From JASLPR01 sp964496475 (lineage in GTDB: Bacteria; Chloroflexota; UBA11872; VXNJ01): a stretch of 47,767 bases of DNA. A program made the translations under genes and the position numbers. The stretch covers positions 1 to 47,767 of the forward strand of contig CAZBZS010000014.1 of NCBI GenBank assembly GCA_964496475.1, read 5' to 3'. Within the stretch, counting starts at the first letter, position 1; every line of letters begins with the position of its first letter. Under the pieces are notes generated by a model. It searched no databases. It was not told the DNA's origin and saw nothing but the letters and a program-made list of their open reading frames with translations. Of the stretch, positions 26,026 to 33,660 are shown piece after piece.

Positions 26026-26109
26026 AGGCCGCTCGCGACCTCGTGCCCGGTTCCCACCCGGACGGTATCCACCCGGCTCATTCCCGTGGCAGACGCCCCA
26101 TCGTCAGGC

Positions 26110-26115
26110 TATAAT
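26110..26115 (+). promoter_or_regulatory. -10 element of the tRNA-Pro gene
   Basis: A perfect TATAAT lies 9 bases before the first base of the mature tRNA. The -35 position, 17 bases further up, reads TGGCAG, a weak match. The position fits a dedicated tRNA promoter. Confidence 0.55.
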
Positions 26116-26124
26116 CCACCCCTT

Positions 26125-26201
26125 CGGGGCGTAGCTCAGTCTGGCAGAGCGCATCGTTCGGGTCGATGAGGCCGGAGGTTCAAATCCTCTCGCCCCGACC
26201 A
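26125..26201 (+). tRNA. tRNA-Pro (anticodon CGG)
   Basis: Cloverleaf of 77 bases with encoded CCA. The acceptor stem is CGGGGCG/CGCCCCG, the D stem GCTC/GAGC, the anticodon stem CATCG/CGATG with 7-base loop TTCGGGT (anticodon CGG, U33 and G37 in place), and the T loop TTCAAAT closed by GGAGG/CCTCT with one wobble. The C1-G72 pair and A73 are the known bacterial tRNA-Pro identity elements, which supports the assignment. It reads codon CCG. The DNA after it holds only gene remnants. Confidence 0.95.
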
Positions 26202-26335
26202 TCACTTTCAGGCGTTGATCTCGTCACTCCTGCAATGGTAACCCGCATCCGCGACGGCCCGCGTCACCCTGCCGCTAGTCGGCTGACCTAACTGCCGGCA
26301 ATGACTCCACGGATGGTGTTCCGGGAGGAGTGCCG

Positions 26336-26727
26336 ATGAGCAGCAGTAGCGAAGATTAGACCACCACCGTCCGCTAGGTCGAGCAGATACCCGCCTCCCG
26401 AGATGATGTTTTCAACGCCCTGATCGACGCCAAGATTCACGCCCTCTTCACCGGAGACGTGGCTACCTCTGCCCCCTCTTTGGCGGCAATATGACTGCCT
26501 TCGACGGTTACATCGATGGGACATATCTGGAACTTGAGCGCCCTTCCCGCATCGTGCAAACGTGGCACACTGCAAGCTGGCCGGACGATTACTAAGACTC
26601 CCGCCTGGAAATCCAGTTCGAGCCGATCGAGGGCGGAACCCGGCTGACTATGATCCACTCACTCTTGCCTCCCGACCTGGCCGACGGATTCGCCTCTGGT
26701 TGGAAGCAGCATTACTAGGAGCCACCG
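26336..26727 (+). pseudogene. AHSA1/SRPBCC-domain protein remnant
   Basis: Decayed gene for a START/SRPBCC-fold protein of the AHSA1 (Aha1 C-terminal-like) family. It keeps a ribosome site (GGAGGAG) and an ATG, but in-frame stops lie at 26357 and 26375. Recognisable text follows: QIPASRDDVFNALIDAKIHA. A frameshift near 26470 leads to LFGGNMTAFDGYIDG, then LELERPSRIVQTWHTASWP, a TAA at 26593, FEPIEGGTRLTMIHS, and a TAG at 26716 where the family has Trp (Y-Y-W-E-P). One shift and four stops of two kinds exclude a functional product and stop-codon recoding. Positions 26202-26335, between the tRNA and this remnant, show nothing recognisable. Confidence 0.8.
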
Positions 26728-26745
26728 CTCCACCACTGCCTCCGT

Positions 26746-27076
26746 TCACAGCCCGCCCAGGAAAATCGCCCGCTCATCCCGCAGTTCCATCTGCCCCGAC
26801 GCCGCCATGATCCCCACCGCGATTGGAAGATCGTAAATCCCCCCTTCCTTACGCACATCCGCCGGCGCCAGATTCACCGTTATCCGCCGGTTCGGAAACT
26901 CCAGACCCGCGTTCTGGATCGCCGCCCTCACCCGCTCCTTTGATTCCTGCACCACCGCGCCCGGCAGGCCCCCGATGTTGAACGCCCCCAAGCCTCGTGA
27001 AATATCCACCTCCACCTCGACCGTCACCCCGTTGAGGCCTGCCAGCGCGCACGCAAGTGTTCACCCGGGCAAGCAT
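26746..27076 (-). pseudogene. comM/YifB (Mg-chelatase-like ATPase) N-terminal remnant
   Basis: Only the start of a ComM-family protein remains. ATG 27074-27076 opens the typical MLARVNTC, then two extra bases (or one lost) in TGCGTGCGCTGG shift the frame. In the other frame VTVEVEVDISRGLGAFNIGG, VVQESKERVRAAIQN, RRITVNLAPADVRKEG and LPIAVGIMAASGQ follow the family closely. The frame then ends at a TGA after AIFLGGL, about 105 residues into a protein that is normally about 500. The AAA+ and C-terminal domains are gone. ComM supports branch migration during natural transformation in other bacteria; here it is lost. The 3' end abuts the AHSA1 remnant, a likely deletion junction. Confidence 0.82.
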
Positions 27077-27200
27077 TGCGGGATTTTACTTCCTTACACA
27101 TCCTCTTGTTTTCGCTGACTTCCACCTTCCTTCATCCCCGATCCTGAACTACACTCTTCCGAGACTCCATCGAACCGCCGGACACATCGGGAAGGGGCCA

Positions 27201-28190
27201 ATGAACACCACCATGCTTGGTCTGAGCGCGAGCCAGAAGGACTTTTTCAACCGCGAAGGCTACGTGGTCGTCGAAGACGTCCTCGATCCCGCTCGTGATT
27301 TCAAGTTGCTAGTCGAAGAGCACGGCAATATCCTCAACCGCCTCGCCACCCGTCACGATGAGGCCGGCGACATCGAAAACTACGATCCCGGCGCCTCATT
27401 CGAGCAGCGTGTCTTGCAATTCACCCGCTCCATCGGCGACTTTCCCATTCAAAATTTCGACATCTGTCTCCCGCAGAAAGTAATTGATCCGGACATGCCC
27501 ATCTACCTCGGGAACGGCGCTTTCAGCATCCTCAATCATCCCCTCCTGCTCGATCTTGTCGAATCGATCATCGGTGGCGAAATAACTGTCAGCCCCATAC
27601 AGCACATTCGTATCAAGACTCCGCTTTCACTCTCCGATCACGTCGACGAATGGACCGGCGTTCCCCTCACATCCCAGACTACGGTTTCCCATCAGGACAT
27701 CGGCGTGCAGACTCCCGACGCCGATGCCAGCGAAGTCCTCACCGTCTGGATTCCCCTCACCGATGCCACCGCCGAGATGGGTTGCCTCGGCGTCTGGCCC
27801 CGCCGGCACCGGGGCGGAGTCCTCAACCACTGTCCCACCCCGGGAGGTCTCGAGATCGTCCCGCAATTGTTGGATGACAACGACTTCCTGCCACTCCCGA
27901 TGCGCGCCGGCTCGATCCTCCTCATGACCCGCTACACGCCTCACAAGGCACTTCCCAATCTCAGCGACAAAGTACGTTGGAGCATGGACCTGCGGTATCA
28001 GCCCACCGGGAAAATCAGCGGTCGCGCCCCCTTCCCGGAGTTCGTCGCCCGCACCGCCTCCGGCCCAAGTCCCGCCCTTGTCGACCACAACGCCTGGCGC
28101 GAACGCTGGCTCGACGCCCGCGCCCGCCTGGCTGGCCAGCCCGCCCCCATCTACAACCGCTGGAGGTCCGACGCCCCCTGGTGCGCGTAG
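27201..28190 (+). CDS. Phytanoyl-CoA dioxygenase family (PhyH) Fe(II)/2-oxoglutarate oxygenase
   Basis: Non-haem iron, 2-oxoglutarate-dependent dioxygenase, 329 residues. ATG 27201 follows a GGAAGGGG ribosome site; the longer frame upstream is not conserved. The iron triad is His164 and Asp166 in VSHQDIGVQ and His248 in TRYTPHKALPNLS. Arg259 (KVRWSMDLRY) would bind the 2-oxoglutarate carboxylate. The start (LSASQKDFFNREGYVVVEDVL) is typical for PhyH proteins. Substrate unknown: members hydroxylate acyl-CoAs, amino acids or small metabolites. It stands alone, convergent with the YeiH gene 32 bases away. Confidence 0.88.
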   Translation: MNTTMLGLSASQKDFFNREGYVVVEDVLDPARDFKLLVEEHGNILNRLATRHDEAGDIENYDPGASFEQRVLQFTRSIGDFPIQNFDICLPQKVIDPDMPIYLGNGAFSILNHPLLLDLVESIIGGEITVSPIQHIRIKTPLSLSDHVDEWTGVPLTSQTTVSHQDIGVQTPDADASEVLTVWIPLTDATAEMGCLGVWPRRHRGGVLNHCPTPGGLEIVPQLLDDNDFLPLPMRAGSILLMTRYTPHKALPNLSDKVRWSMDLRYQPTGKISGRAPFPEFVARTASGPSPALVDHNAWRERWLDARARLAGQPAPIYNRWRSDAPWCA

Positions 28191-28222
28191 TTACTTCCGC
28201 CCCACTACCCCCAACTCCCGAT

Positions 28223-29371
28223 CTACCCGATCCCGACCGCTTTCATCCCTACTATCCCCAGCACGCTCACCACTCCCACCGCCGCCGCCGCTCCCAATCC
28301 CACGTAGAACGGCCGCACCCCCAGACCCCGTAGCTGCCACACGCTCGTGCCCAGTCCGACCCCCGCCATCGCCACCGCCAGCAAACGTTCCGCCCACGCC
28401 TTGATCCCACCCGTCACCTCGTCCCAGGCCGCCGCGTCGAGCACACCGTAAGCCAATCCTCCGTCCAGCGTCGCATCCCCAACGGTGCGCACCACCGCCA
28501 TCAGCACGAATCCCAGAATGAACAGGGGAAACATAACGAGCACGTTCACCTTCCCGCCGCCCTCAACGTCGCGCCGGGACCGCCGGTGATGGACATACGC
28601 CATCAGCGGAATCACCACGATCATGAACAGATTCCGCACCAGCTTTGTCACCACCGCCACGTCCAGCGCCGTATCACCTCCAAACAGCTGCACGTAGATG
28701 AGGCCCGAGCCTGCAACCTGCGCCGTCTCGTGGATTGACGTCCCCAGAAATCGGCCGGCGCTTGTCAGATCTCCCGCGAACAAAAGCTGCGCCAGGTACG
28801 GATACAAGAACATCGCCATCAGCCCGAACACCGTGATATTCGCCACCGCATAGGCCGTCTCGTCCTCATCCGCTCCGATTGCCGGCGCCGTCGCCACAAT
28901 AGCCGTCGCCCCGCAGATGCTCGTCCCCACCGCGATCAGTGCGCCTATCCGCCTCGACAGCGCCAGCCGTCTTCCGAGCCAGAACGTCATCAACATCGCC
29001 GCACCGATGCACAGCACGATCAGCGGCACTCCCACCAGACCTACTTTCAGCGCCTCCCCAAGACCCAGTCGTACCCCTAGCAGAATTATTCCCATCCGCA
29101 ACACCCGCGCGAGACTAAATCGTATTCCCGGCTTCATCAGCTCCGGCAATCTCACCGCGTTCCCAACCACCATTCCGAAGACGATCGCCAGCATAATTCC
29201 CGACACCGGGCTCTTCTCAAAACCCAGCAGCCCCGTCCCGATCCAGCCGCTTGCACTCAATCCGAGCCACGCCACCACCGCCGTCAGCGCTAGGCCCGGC
29301 ATCACGTCAAAAGCCGCGTTCAGACGTTCTTTCAAACAATCTCCGGCGCGTTGGCCACGTGTCGCCTCCAC
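28223..29371 (-). CDS. YeiH family putative sulfate exporter
   Basis: UPF0324/YeiH integral membrane protein, 382 residues, about ten predicted helices. Family signatures are clear: LRMGIILLGVRLGLGEAL, AVGTSICGATAIVATAP, ADEDETAYAVANITVFG and GTSIHETAQVAGSG. The family is annotated as putative sulfate exporter, largely by analogy, and direct transport evidence is limited. The GTG at 29371 has only a weak ribosome site. Transcribed alone. In a genome region with several cytosolic sulfatase-like enzymes, an exporter that removes released sulfate is a natural partner, though it lies 16 kb from them. Confidence 0.85.
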   Translation of the reverse strand: MEATRGQRAGDCLKERLNAAFDVMPGLALTAVVAWLGLSASGWIGTGLLGFEKSPVSGIMLAIVFGMVVGNAVRLPELMKPGIRFSLARVLRMGIILLGVRLGLGEALKVGLVGVPLIVLCIGAAMLMTFWLGRRLALSRRIGALIAVGTSICGATAIVATAPAIGADEDETAYAVANITVFGLMAMFLYPYLAQLLFAGDLTSAGRFLGTSIHETAQVAGSGLIYVQLFGGDTALDVAVVTKLVRNLFMIVVIPLMAYVHHRRSRRDVEGGGKVNVLVMFPLFILGFVLMAVVRTVGDATLDGGLAYGVLDAAAWDEVTGGIKAWAERLLAVAMAGVGLGTSVWQLRGLGVRPFYVGLGAAAAVGVVSVLGIVGMKAVGIG

Positions 29372-29553
29372 GAATCCCCTACCGACACTTCTAGGCGCTG
29401 AAACCCGGCGTATTGTAGTGTCAATTCGTCGCCTCCAATTTCTGACTTACTCCATGGGCAAGCTTTGAAAACCGCCATCGGCGTGGACCCCTCCTAGGTA
29501 CTCACTCACCCCAGTGGCATCGCGCCATCGAGGACGCCGGCGACGGCTGGACC

Positions 29554-30210
29554 GTGACCTCAACCCACGCCTCCGTCATGACCATCGACGACATCTCCGC
29601 CGCCGTGGCCCGGTATCCAGGCGACCCAGCCGTCGTCGCCGTCGACGCGGCTCTCTGGATTCCCAACAAGACTGGAATTCGCGACTGCGATCGGGAAGTG
29701 GTCAGCCGCTATATCAGTCGCAAAATCAGCTTCTGTCTCTGCAACAGCACCATCGCCGCCCGACGCGGCTGGAAGACCGTCGATATCCGCATCGCCCTCG
29801 AACAGGATGGCTTCGTTGAAGCGCCCACCAACGGCCCGTCTATCTACTTTGAGACCTATCCCCACCCCACCCTCGTCAACATGCTCGATCTGCCATTTCG
29901 ACCCGAATACAAGAAGGGGAAGATCGCCTTCCGCCGCGCCGGCCTCCGACAGCTGGGCGAACAGCTTCTCGCCTACGCTTCCGCTAACGGAACCACCTTC
30001 AAAGACCGCGATATCCGCGATGCCACCGTTCCATCGGAAATCGACGCGCTCAACGGCCGCGAATTCAAGCTCGCCGAGGACCGTCTCGACGCCTTCGTCT
30101 GCGCCCTCATCGCCATCAGTTGGATCGAATCCGGAGTCCCCGGTAACGAAATCATCGGCAACTCCGGCCAGGGCACGATAATCTTCCCCAATCCTCATCG
30201 CTCCACATGA
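29554..30210 (+). CDS. DUF429 family protein, N-terminus displaced by a frameshift
   Basis: 218 residues of a DUF429 (predicted RNase H-like fold) protein. It carries AVDAALWIPNKTGIRDCDRE, FETYPHPTLVNML, LAEDRLDAFVCALIAISW and the C-terminal GTIIFPNP. The first strand of this family normally carries the G-x-D metal site. That piece (LKTAIGVDPS) is found just upstream at 29465-29494 in another frame and runs into a TAG at 29495-29497. As written the protein starts at GTG 29554 and lacks that Asp, so it is probably a broken gene or contains a sequencing error. Function of the family is unknown; a nuclease is only a fold prediction. Confidence 0.7.
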   Translation: MTSTHASVMTIDDISAAVARYPGDPAVVAVDAALWIPNKTGIRDCDREVVSRYISRKISFCLCNSTIAARRGWKTVDIRIALEQDGFVEAPTNGPSIYFETYPHPTLVNMLDLPFRPEYKKGKIAFRRAGLRQLGEQLLAYASANGTTFKDRDIRDATVPSEIDALNGREFKLAEDRLDAFVCALIAISWIESGVPGNEIIGNSGQGTIIFPNPHRST

Positions 30211-30372
30211 TCTGCCGCCCCCCCCTGTACGCTGACGCTGGCCAAGCCAGTCGATCGGCCGAAATCCATAATCATCAAGCTGGTCAATAATCAGGCGCAT
30301 CGGGTCAAACAGATCCGACGCGGTTAACATTGGCGCCGTGAAGTAACCCCCAGCAGAGGCCCGCCAACCCGC

Positions 30373-31689
30373 GTGTTACGTCGCCGACTTTTCACTATCC
30401 TCGGATTCATTGTCGCCCTGGCCGCCATCGCCATTTACGTCGACGTCCCCGGCACCCCCGGCTTCCCGATCAGCCTCAGCGGCCGTGATTTCAGCGAACT
30501 GGAACTCAAGCGCGGCCTGGACCTGCAGGGCGGCCTCCACGTAGTCCTGCAGTCCGACCTAGCCGAGGGCGAAGAACTCACCGAAGGCGCCATGCAGGCC
30601 GTCCGCAGCATCATCGAGAACCGGGTAAACGCTCTGGGCGTCGCCGAGCCCCTGATCCAGCTCGAGGGAAGCGACCGCGTGATCGTCGAACTCCCCGGCG
30701 TCAGCGACCCTGACGAGGCTATCCGCCTTTTCAAGGAGACCGGCAGGCTCGAATTTCTGGGAAGCGGGCCCTTTCCTCTGGAAGAAGGCTCCTTTGCTAC
30801 CGCCGGAGATCCGGGCGTCGAATTGGTGATCACCGGCGCCGATCTCGCCGGCGCCCGTGTCGGCTTCGACCCGATCGGAAACGCCGAGATTCAATTCCAA
30901 ATCAAGGATGAGGCCGGCGCGAGATTCGCGGAACATACGGGGAGCAATATCGGCAACTACCTATCCATCGCCCTAGACGGCCGCATCATCCAGACCGCCG
31001 TCATCCGCGCCGAGATTTCCACCTCGGGCTCCATCAGCGGCTCCTTGACCGCGATCGAGGCCCGCAACGTGGCCATCCAGCTGCGCTACGGCGCCCTGCC
31101 CGTGCCCTTGCGGGTAGTGCAGAACCTCACCGTCGGGCCGACCCTCGGCCAGCAATCCCTAGAACGCAGCGTCACCGCCGGCATCGTTGGCGCCATCCTC
31201 GTCATCTCCTTCATGATCGCCTACTACCGTCTTCCCGGCGTCGTCGCTGCCATTTCTCTCCTTCTCTACTCCGCCTTCGTGCTCGCTATATTCAAGTTAA
31301 TCCCCGTCACTCTCACCCTCTCCGGCATCGCCGGATTCATCCTTTCCGTGGGAATGGCCGTCGACGCCAACATTCTCATCTTCGAGCGCGCCAAGGAGGA
31401 ACTCCGCGCCGGGCTCACCCTCACAGCTGCCATTCAGATCGGTTTCACCCGGGCCTGGAACTCCATTCGCGACTCCAACGTTTCCACCCTCATCACCTGC
31501 TTTGTCCTCTGGCAATTCGGCACCGGCATCGTCAAAGGATTCGCCCTAACCCTGGCCGTCGGCGTGCTCGTAAGCATGTTCTCCGCTATCACTGTCAGCC
31601 GCACCCTGCTGTTGCTGTTCATTCGCTGGCCGCGTCTAGGCCGACCGATTTTCTTCGCCGTGGACCGCATACCCGGATTGAAGGCCTGA
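30373..31689 (+). CDS. secD: Protein translocase subunit SecD
   Basis: RND-type subunit of the SecDF complex, which uses the proton gradient to pull secreted proteins across the membrane. 438 residues, shorter than the Escherichia coli protein (about 615) as in many Gram-positive-type lineages. An N-terminal helix is followed by the P1 head with GLDLQGGLHVVLQ and by IIENRVNALGVAEPLIQ. The C-terminal half has five more helices and GMAVDANILIFERAKEE, the proton-relay segment. It starts at GTG 30373 with a weak ribosome site. secF follows after 4 bases. Confidence 0.94.
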   Translation: MLRRRLFTILGFIVALAAIAIYVDVPGTPGFPISLSGRDFSELELKRGLDLQGGLHVVLQSDLAEGEELTEGAMQAVRSIIENRVNALGVAEPLIQLEGSDRVIVELPGVSDPDEAIRLFKETGRLEFLGSGPFPLEEGSFATAGDPGVELVITGADLAGARVGFDPIGNAEIQFQIKDEAGARFAEHTGSNIGNYLSIALDGRIIQTAVIRAEISTSGSISGSLTAIEARNVAIQLRYGALPVPLRVVQNLTVGPTLGQQSLERSVTAGIVGAILVISFMIAYYRLPGVVAAISLLLYSAFVLAIFKLIPVTLTLSGIAGFILSVGMAVDANILIFERAKEELRAGLTLTAAIQIGFTRAWNSIRDSNVSTLITCFVLWQFGTGIVKGFALTLAVGVLVSMFSAITVSRTLLLLFIRWPRLGRPIFFAVDRIPGLKA

Positions 31690-31693
31690 CGGT

Positions 31694-32590
31694 ATGTTCA
31701 ACATCGTCGGCCACCGCAATTCTTACTTCCTTCTGTCCGGTGCATTGCTACTCGGCGCCATCCTTTCCCTAGCTGTTTTCGGGCTCAACCTGGGTATCGA
31801 CTTCACCAGTGGATCATTGCTGCGGGTCAACCTCGGCGTCCCCGCCGTCACCGCGAATATTTCCGACACCCTCGCCGCTTCCGGATTCGGCAACGCCGTC
31901 GTGCAGTCCGCTGGCGAGAATACCGTCCTCATCCGCACCGACCCTATCGACATTCCCGGCCGGATAATTATCGAAGATGCCCTCCGGACCCGTTACCCCG
32001 CCTCCCAGACGCTCTCTTTCAACACCGTCGGCCCAGTCATCGGCGCAGAGCTGACCCGCAATGCCCTGTTGGCTATCGTTGTCGCCTCCGCCGCCATTCT
32101 CGCCTACCTCACCTGGAGCTTCCGTAATGTTGAGTGGTCCGTACGCTACGGGATTGCCGCCGTCGCCACACTGGTCCACGATTCCCTTATCCTCATTGGA
32201 GTCTTCGCCTTCCTCGGCAAAGTCGCCGGCATCGAGATCGACTCCATGTTCGTCACCGCGGTCCTCACCGGAGTCGGATTTTCGGTCCACGACACCATCG
32301 TCGTGTTCGACCGCATTCGCGAAAACCGCCGCCACCACCGCGACACTAAATTCGACGAAGTCGTCAACTACAGCCTCAACCAGACTCTCGATCGCTCCCT
32401 AAACACCTCCTTGACCGCCGTGTTCGCCCTGGCCGCCCTGTTGCTTCTTGGTGGAGAAACCATCCGCGAGTTCACCCTGGCCCTGCTAATCGGCGTGGTG
32501 GTCGGCACCTACTCCTCGATATTCATCGCCAGTTGTCTGCTGGTCGAGTGGGCCAACCGGCGAATGCCCTGGGAAAGTCGCCCCGCCTGA
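31694..32590 (+). CDS. secF: Protein translocase subunit SecF
   Basis: Partner of SecD, 298 residues, six helices. GLNLGIDFTSGSLLRV after the first helix, FNTVGPVIGAEL before the second, and VGFSVHDTIVVFDRIRENRR with LNQTLDRSLNTSLTA near the fifth are diagnostic. It starts at ATG 31694, 4 bases after secD, so the two are translated together. The operon converges on the accB-like gene with 31 bases between stops. Confidence 0.94.
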   Translation: MFNIVGHRNSYFLLSGALLLGAILSLAVFGLNLGIDFTSGSLLRVNLGVPAVTANISDTLAASGFGNAVVQSAGENTVLIRTDPIDIPGRIIIEDALRTRYPASQTLSFNTVGPVIGAELTRNALLAIVVASAAILAYLTWSFRNVEWSVRYGIAAVATLVHDSLILIGVFAFLGKVAGIEIDSMFVTAVLTGVGFSVHDTIVVFDRIRENRRHHRDTKFDEVVNYSLNQTLDRSLNTSLTAVFALAALLLLGGETIREFTLALLIGVVVGTYSSIFIASCLLVEWANRRMPWESRPA

Positions 32591-32621
32591 AGTCCGTCCT
32601 CTTCAGCCGCCAACCTATCCC

Positions 32622-33083
32622 CTATTCCGCGGCCGCCTCGACATCCTCTTCGATCACCGCGATCAACTCGCCATACTCGACATCCTCGCCGTCCATCACC
32701 GCGAATCGCATCAGCCGGCCCGACTTCGGAGCCGCCAGTGCATGATGGACCTGCAACGAATCTATATATCCAATCGCGTCCCCGGCCGCCACCACATCAC
32801 CCTCGTTCGCCAGAGTTTCTTCGCCGTCTTCCTTGGCTCGAAAGAACGTACCTACCCGATCCGACAGCACTTCCACCGTCCCTGCAGCGACCTCTACCGA
32901 ATGCCCTGATTCCGCCCCATCCACCGCCCGCGATAACTCCGGCGCTAACCGAACCCGAATCAGCTCATCGCCGAATTCCACCTCTACCTCCTCGATGTCC
33001 GTTCCTCGAATCGCCTCCAAAATCACAGTCAGATTCTCATCCAGGATCCGGTTCCACTCCGCCCGGGATAGGCGCGACTCCAA
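32622..33083 (-). CDS. AccB-like biotin carboxyl carrier protein lacking the biotinyl lysine
   Basis: 153 residues with the architecture of acetyl-CoA carboxylase carrier protein AccB: N-terminal segment (LEAIRGTDIEEVEVEFGDEL), a linker, and a C-terminal biotinyl domain from about residue 71 with VGTFFRAKEDGEE and VEYGELIAVIEE. The biotinylation motif E-A-M-K is replaced by D-S-L-Q, so Gln111 stands where the carrier Lys should be; the flanking A-A-P-K-S-G is in register. As written it cannot be biotinylated. The TTG at 33081-33083 starts one base after the efp stop with GGAG 10 bases upstream. In many genomes efp-accB is followed by accC; here no accC follows. It may be a regulatory or structural relative, or a decayed copy. 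Confidence 0.82.
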   Translation of the reverse strand: MESRLSRAEWNRILDENLTVILEAIRGTDIEEVEVEFGDELIRVRLAPELSRAVDGAESGHSVEVAAGTVEVLSDRVGTFFRAKEDGEETLANEGDVVAAGDAIGYIDSLQVHHALAAPKSGRLMRFAVMDGEDVEYGELIAVIEEDVEAAAE

Positions 33084-33084
33084 C

Positions 33085-33642
33085 CTAGATGCGCTCCTGG
33101 TATTCACCGTTTCGCGTGTCCACCCGCACCTTATCTCCATGGTTCACAAACAGCGGCACCTGTACCAGCAGACCCGTTTCCGTCGTCGCCGGCTTCGTCG
33201 CTCCCGACGCCGTGTCGCCCTTATGTCCTGGGTCCGTCTCCGTCACCTCCAGCACCACCCACGGCGGAAATTCCGTCGAGATCGGGCTTTCCCCGTCGGT
33301 TACAACTTCAATCTCCAGGCCGTCGGTCAGATACCGGACGTTGTCGCCCAGCAAATCCGCTCCCAGGTCCACTTCCTCGTAAGTCTCCATGTCCATGAAG
33401 TGATATCCACTGCTGTCGGAGTACAGAAACTGCACGTTCCGCGATTCAGTCCGCACCCGCTCATAGCGCTTCGTCGCCGGAAACGTGCGGGCGATCGTAG
33501 CCCCCGTCGAGATGTCGCGAATCTTCATATCCAGAATCGCCCCACCCCGCCCGATTTTGCGATGGTTCGCCTCCACCACTTGCACCAGCTTATCGTCCAT
33601 CCGCAGGATCATCCCTTTACGGATCTCATTCGCGTTCAGCAA
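33085..33642 (-). CDS. efp: Elongation factor P
   Basis: 185 residues, three OB-like domains, complete. EF-P binds between the P and E sites and relieves stalling at proline runs. The start is MLNANEIRKGMILRMDDKL from TTG 33640-33642 with GGAGG 5 bases upstream. The functional loop reads HRKIGRGGA with Arg32 at the tip. Lys at this place is beta-lysylated by EpmA or carries other modifications, while Arg32 is rhamnosylated by EarP in some bacteria; no modification gene is in the window. Proline runs occur in several local proteins, such as the CdaR tail, so EF-P should matter here. Part of the ten-gene minus-strand operon. Confidence 0.95.
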   Translation of the reverse strand: MLNANEIRKGMILRMDDKLVQVVEANHRKIGRGGAILDMKIRDISTGATIARTFPATKRYERVRTESRNVQFLYSDSSGYHFMDMETYEEVDLGADLLGDNVRYLTDGLEIEVVTDGESPISTEFPPWVVLEVTETDPGHKGDTASGATKPATTETGLLVQVPLFVNHGDKVRVDTRNGEYQERI

Positions 33643-33660
33643 TTGGCCCTCCCGGGCTAA

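Noticed and set aside
26357..26718. In-frame TAG/TAA in the AHSA1 remnant as recoded stop codons
   Set aside because: Both TAG and TAA occur, one where Trp is conserved, and there is also a frameshift. Other genes use these codons as normal stops, so decay is the simpler reading.
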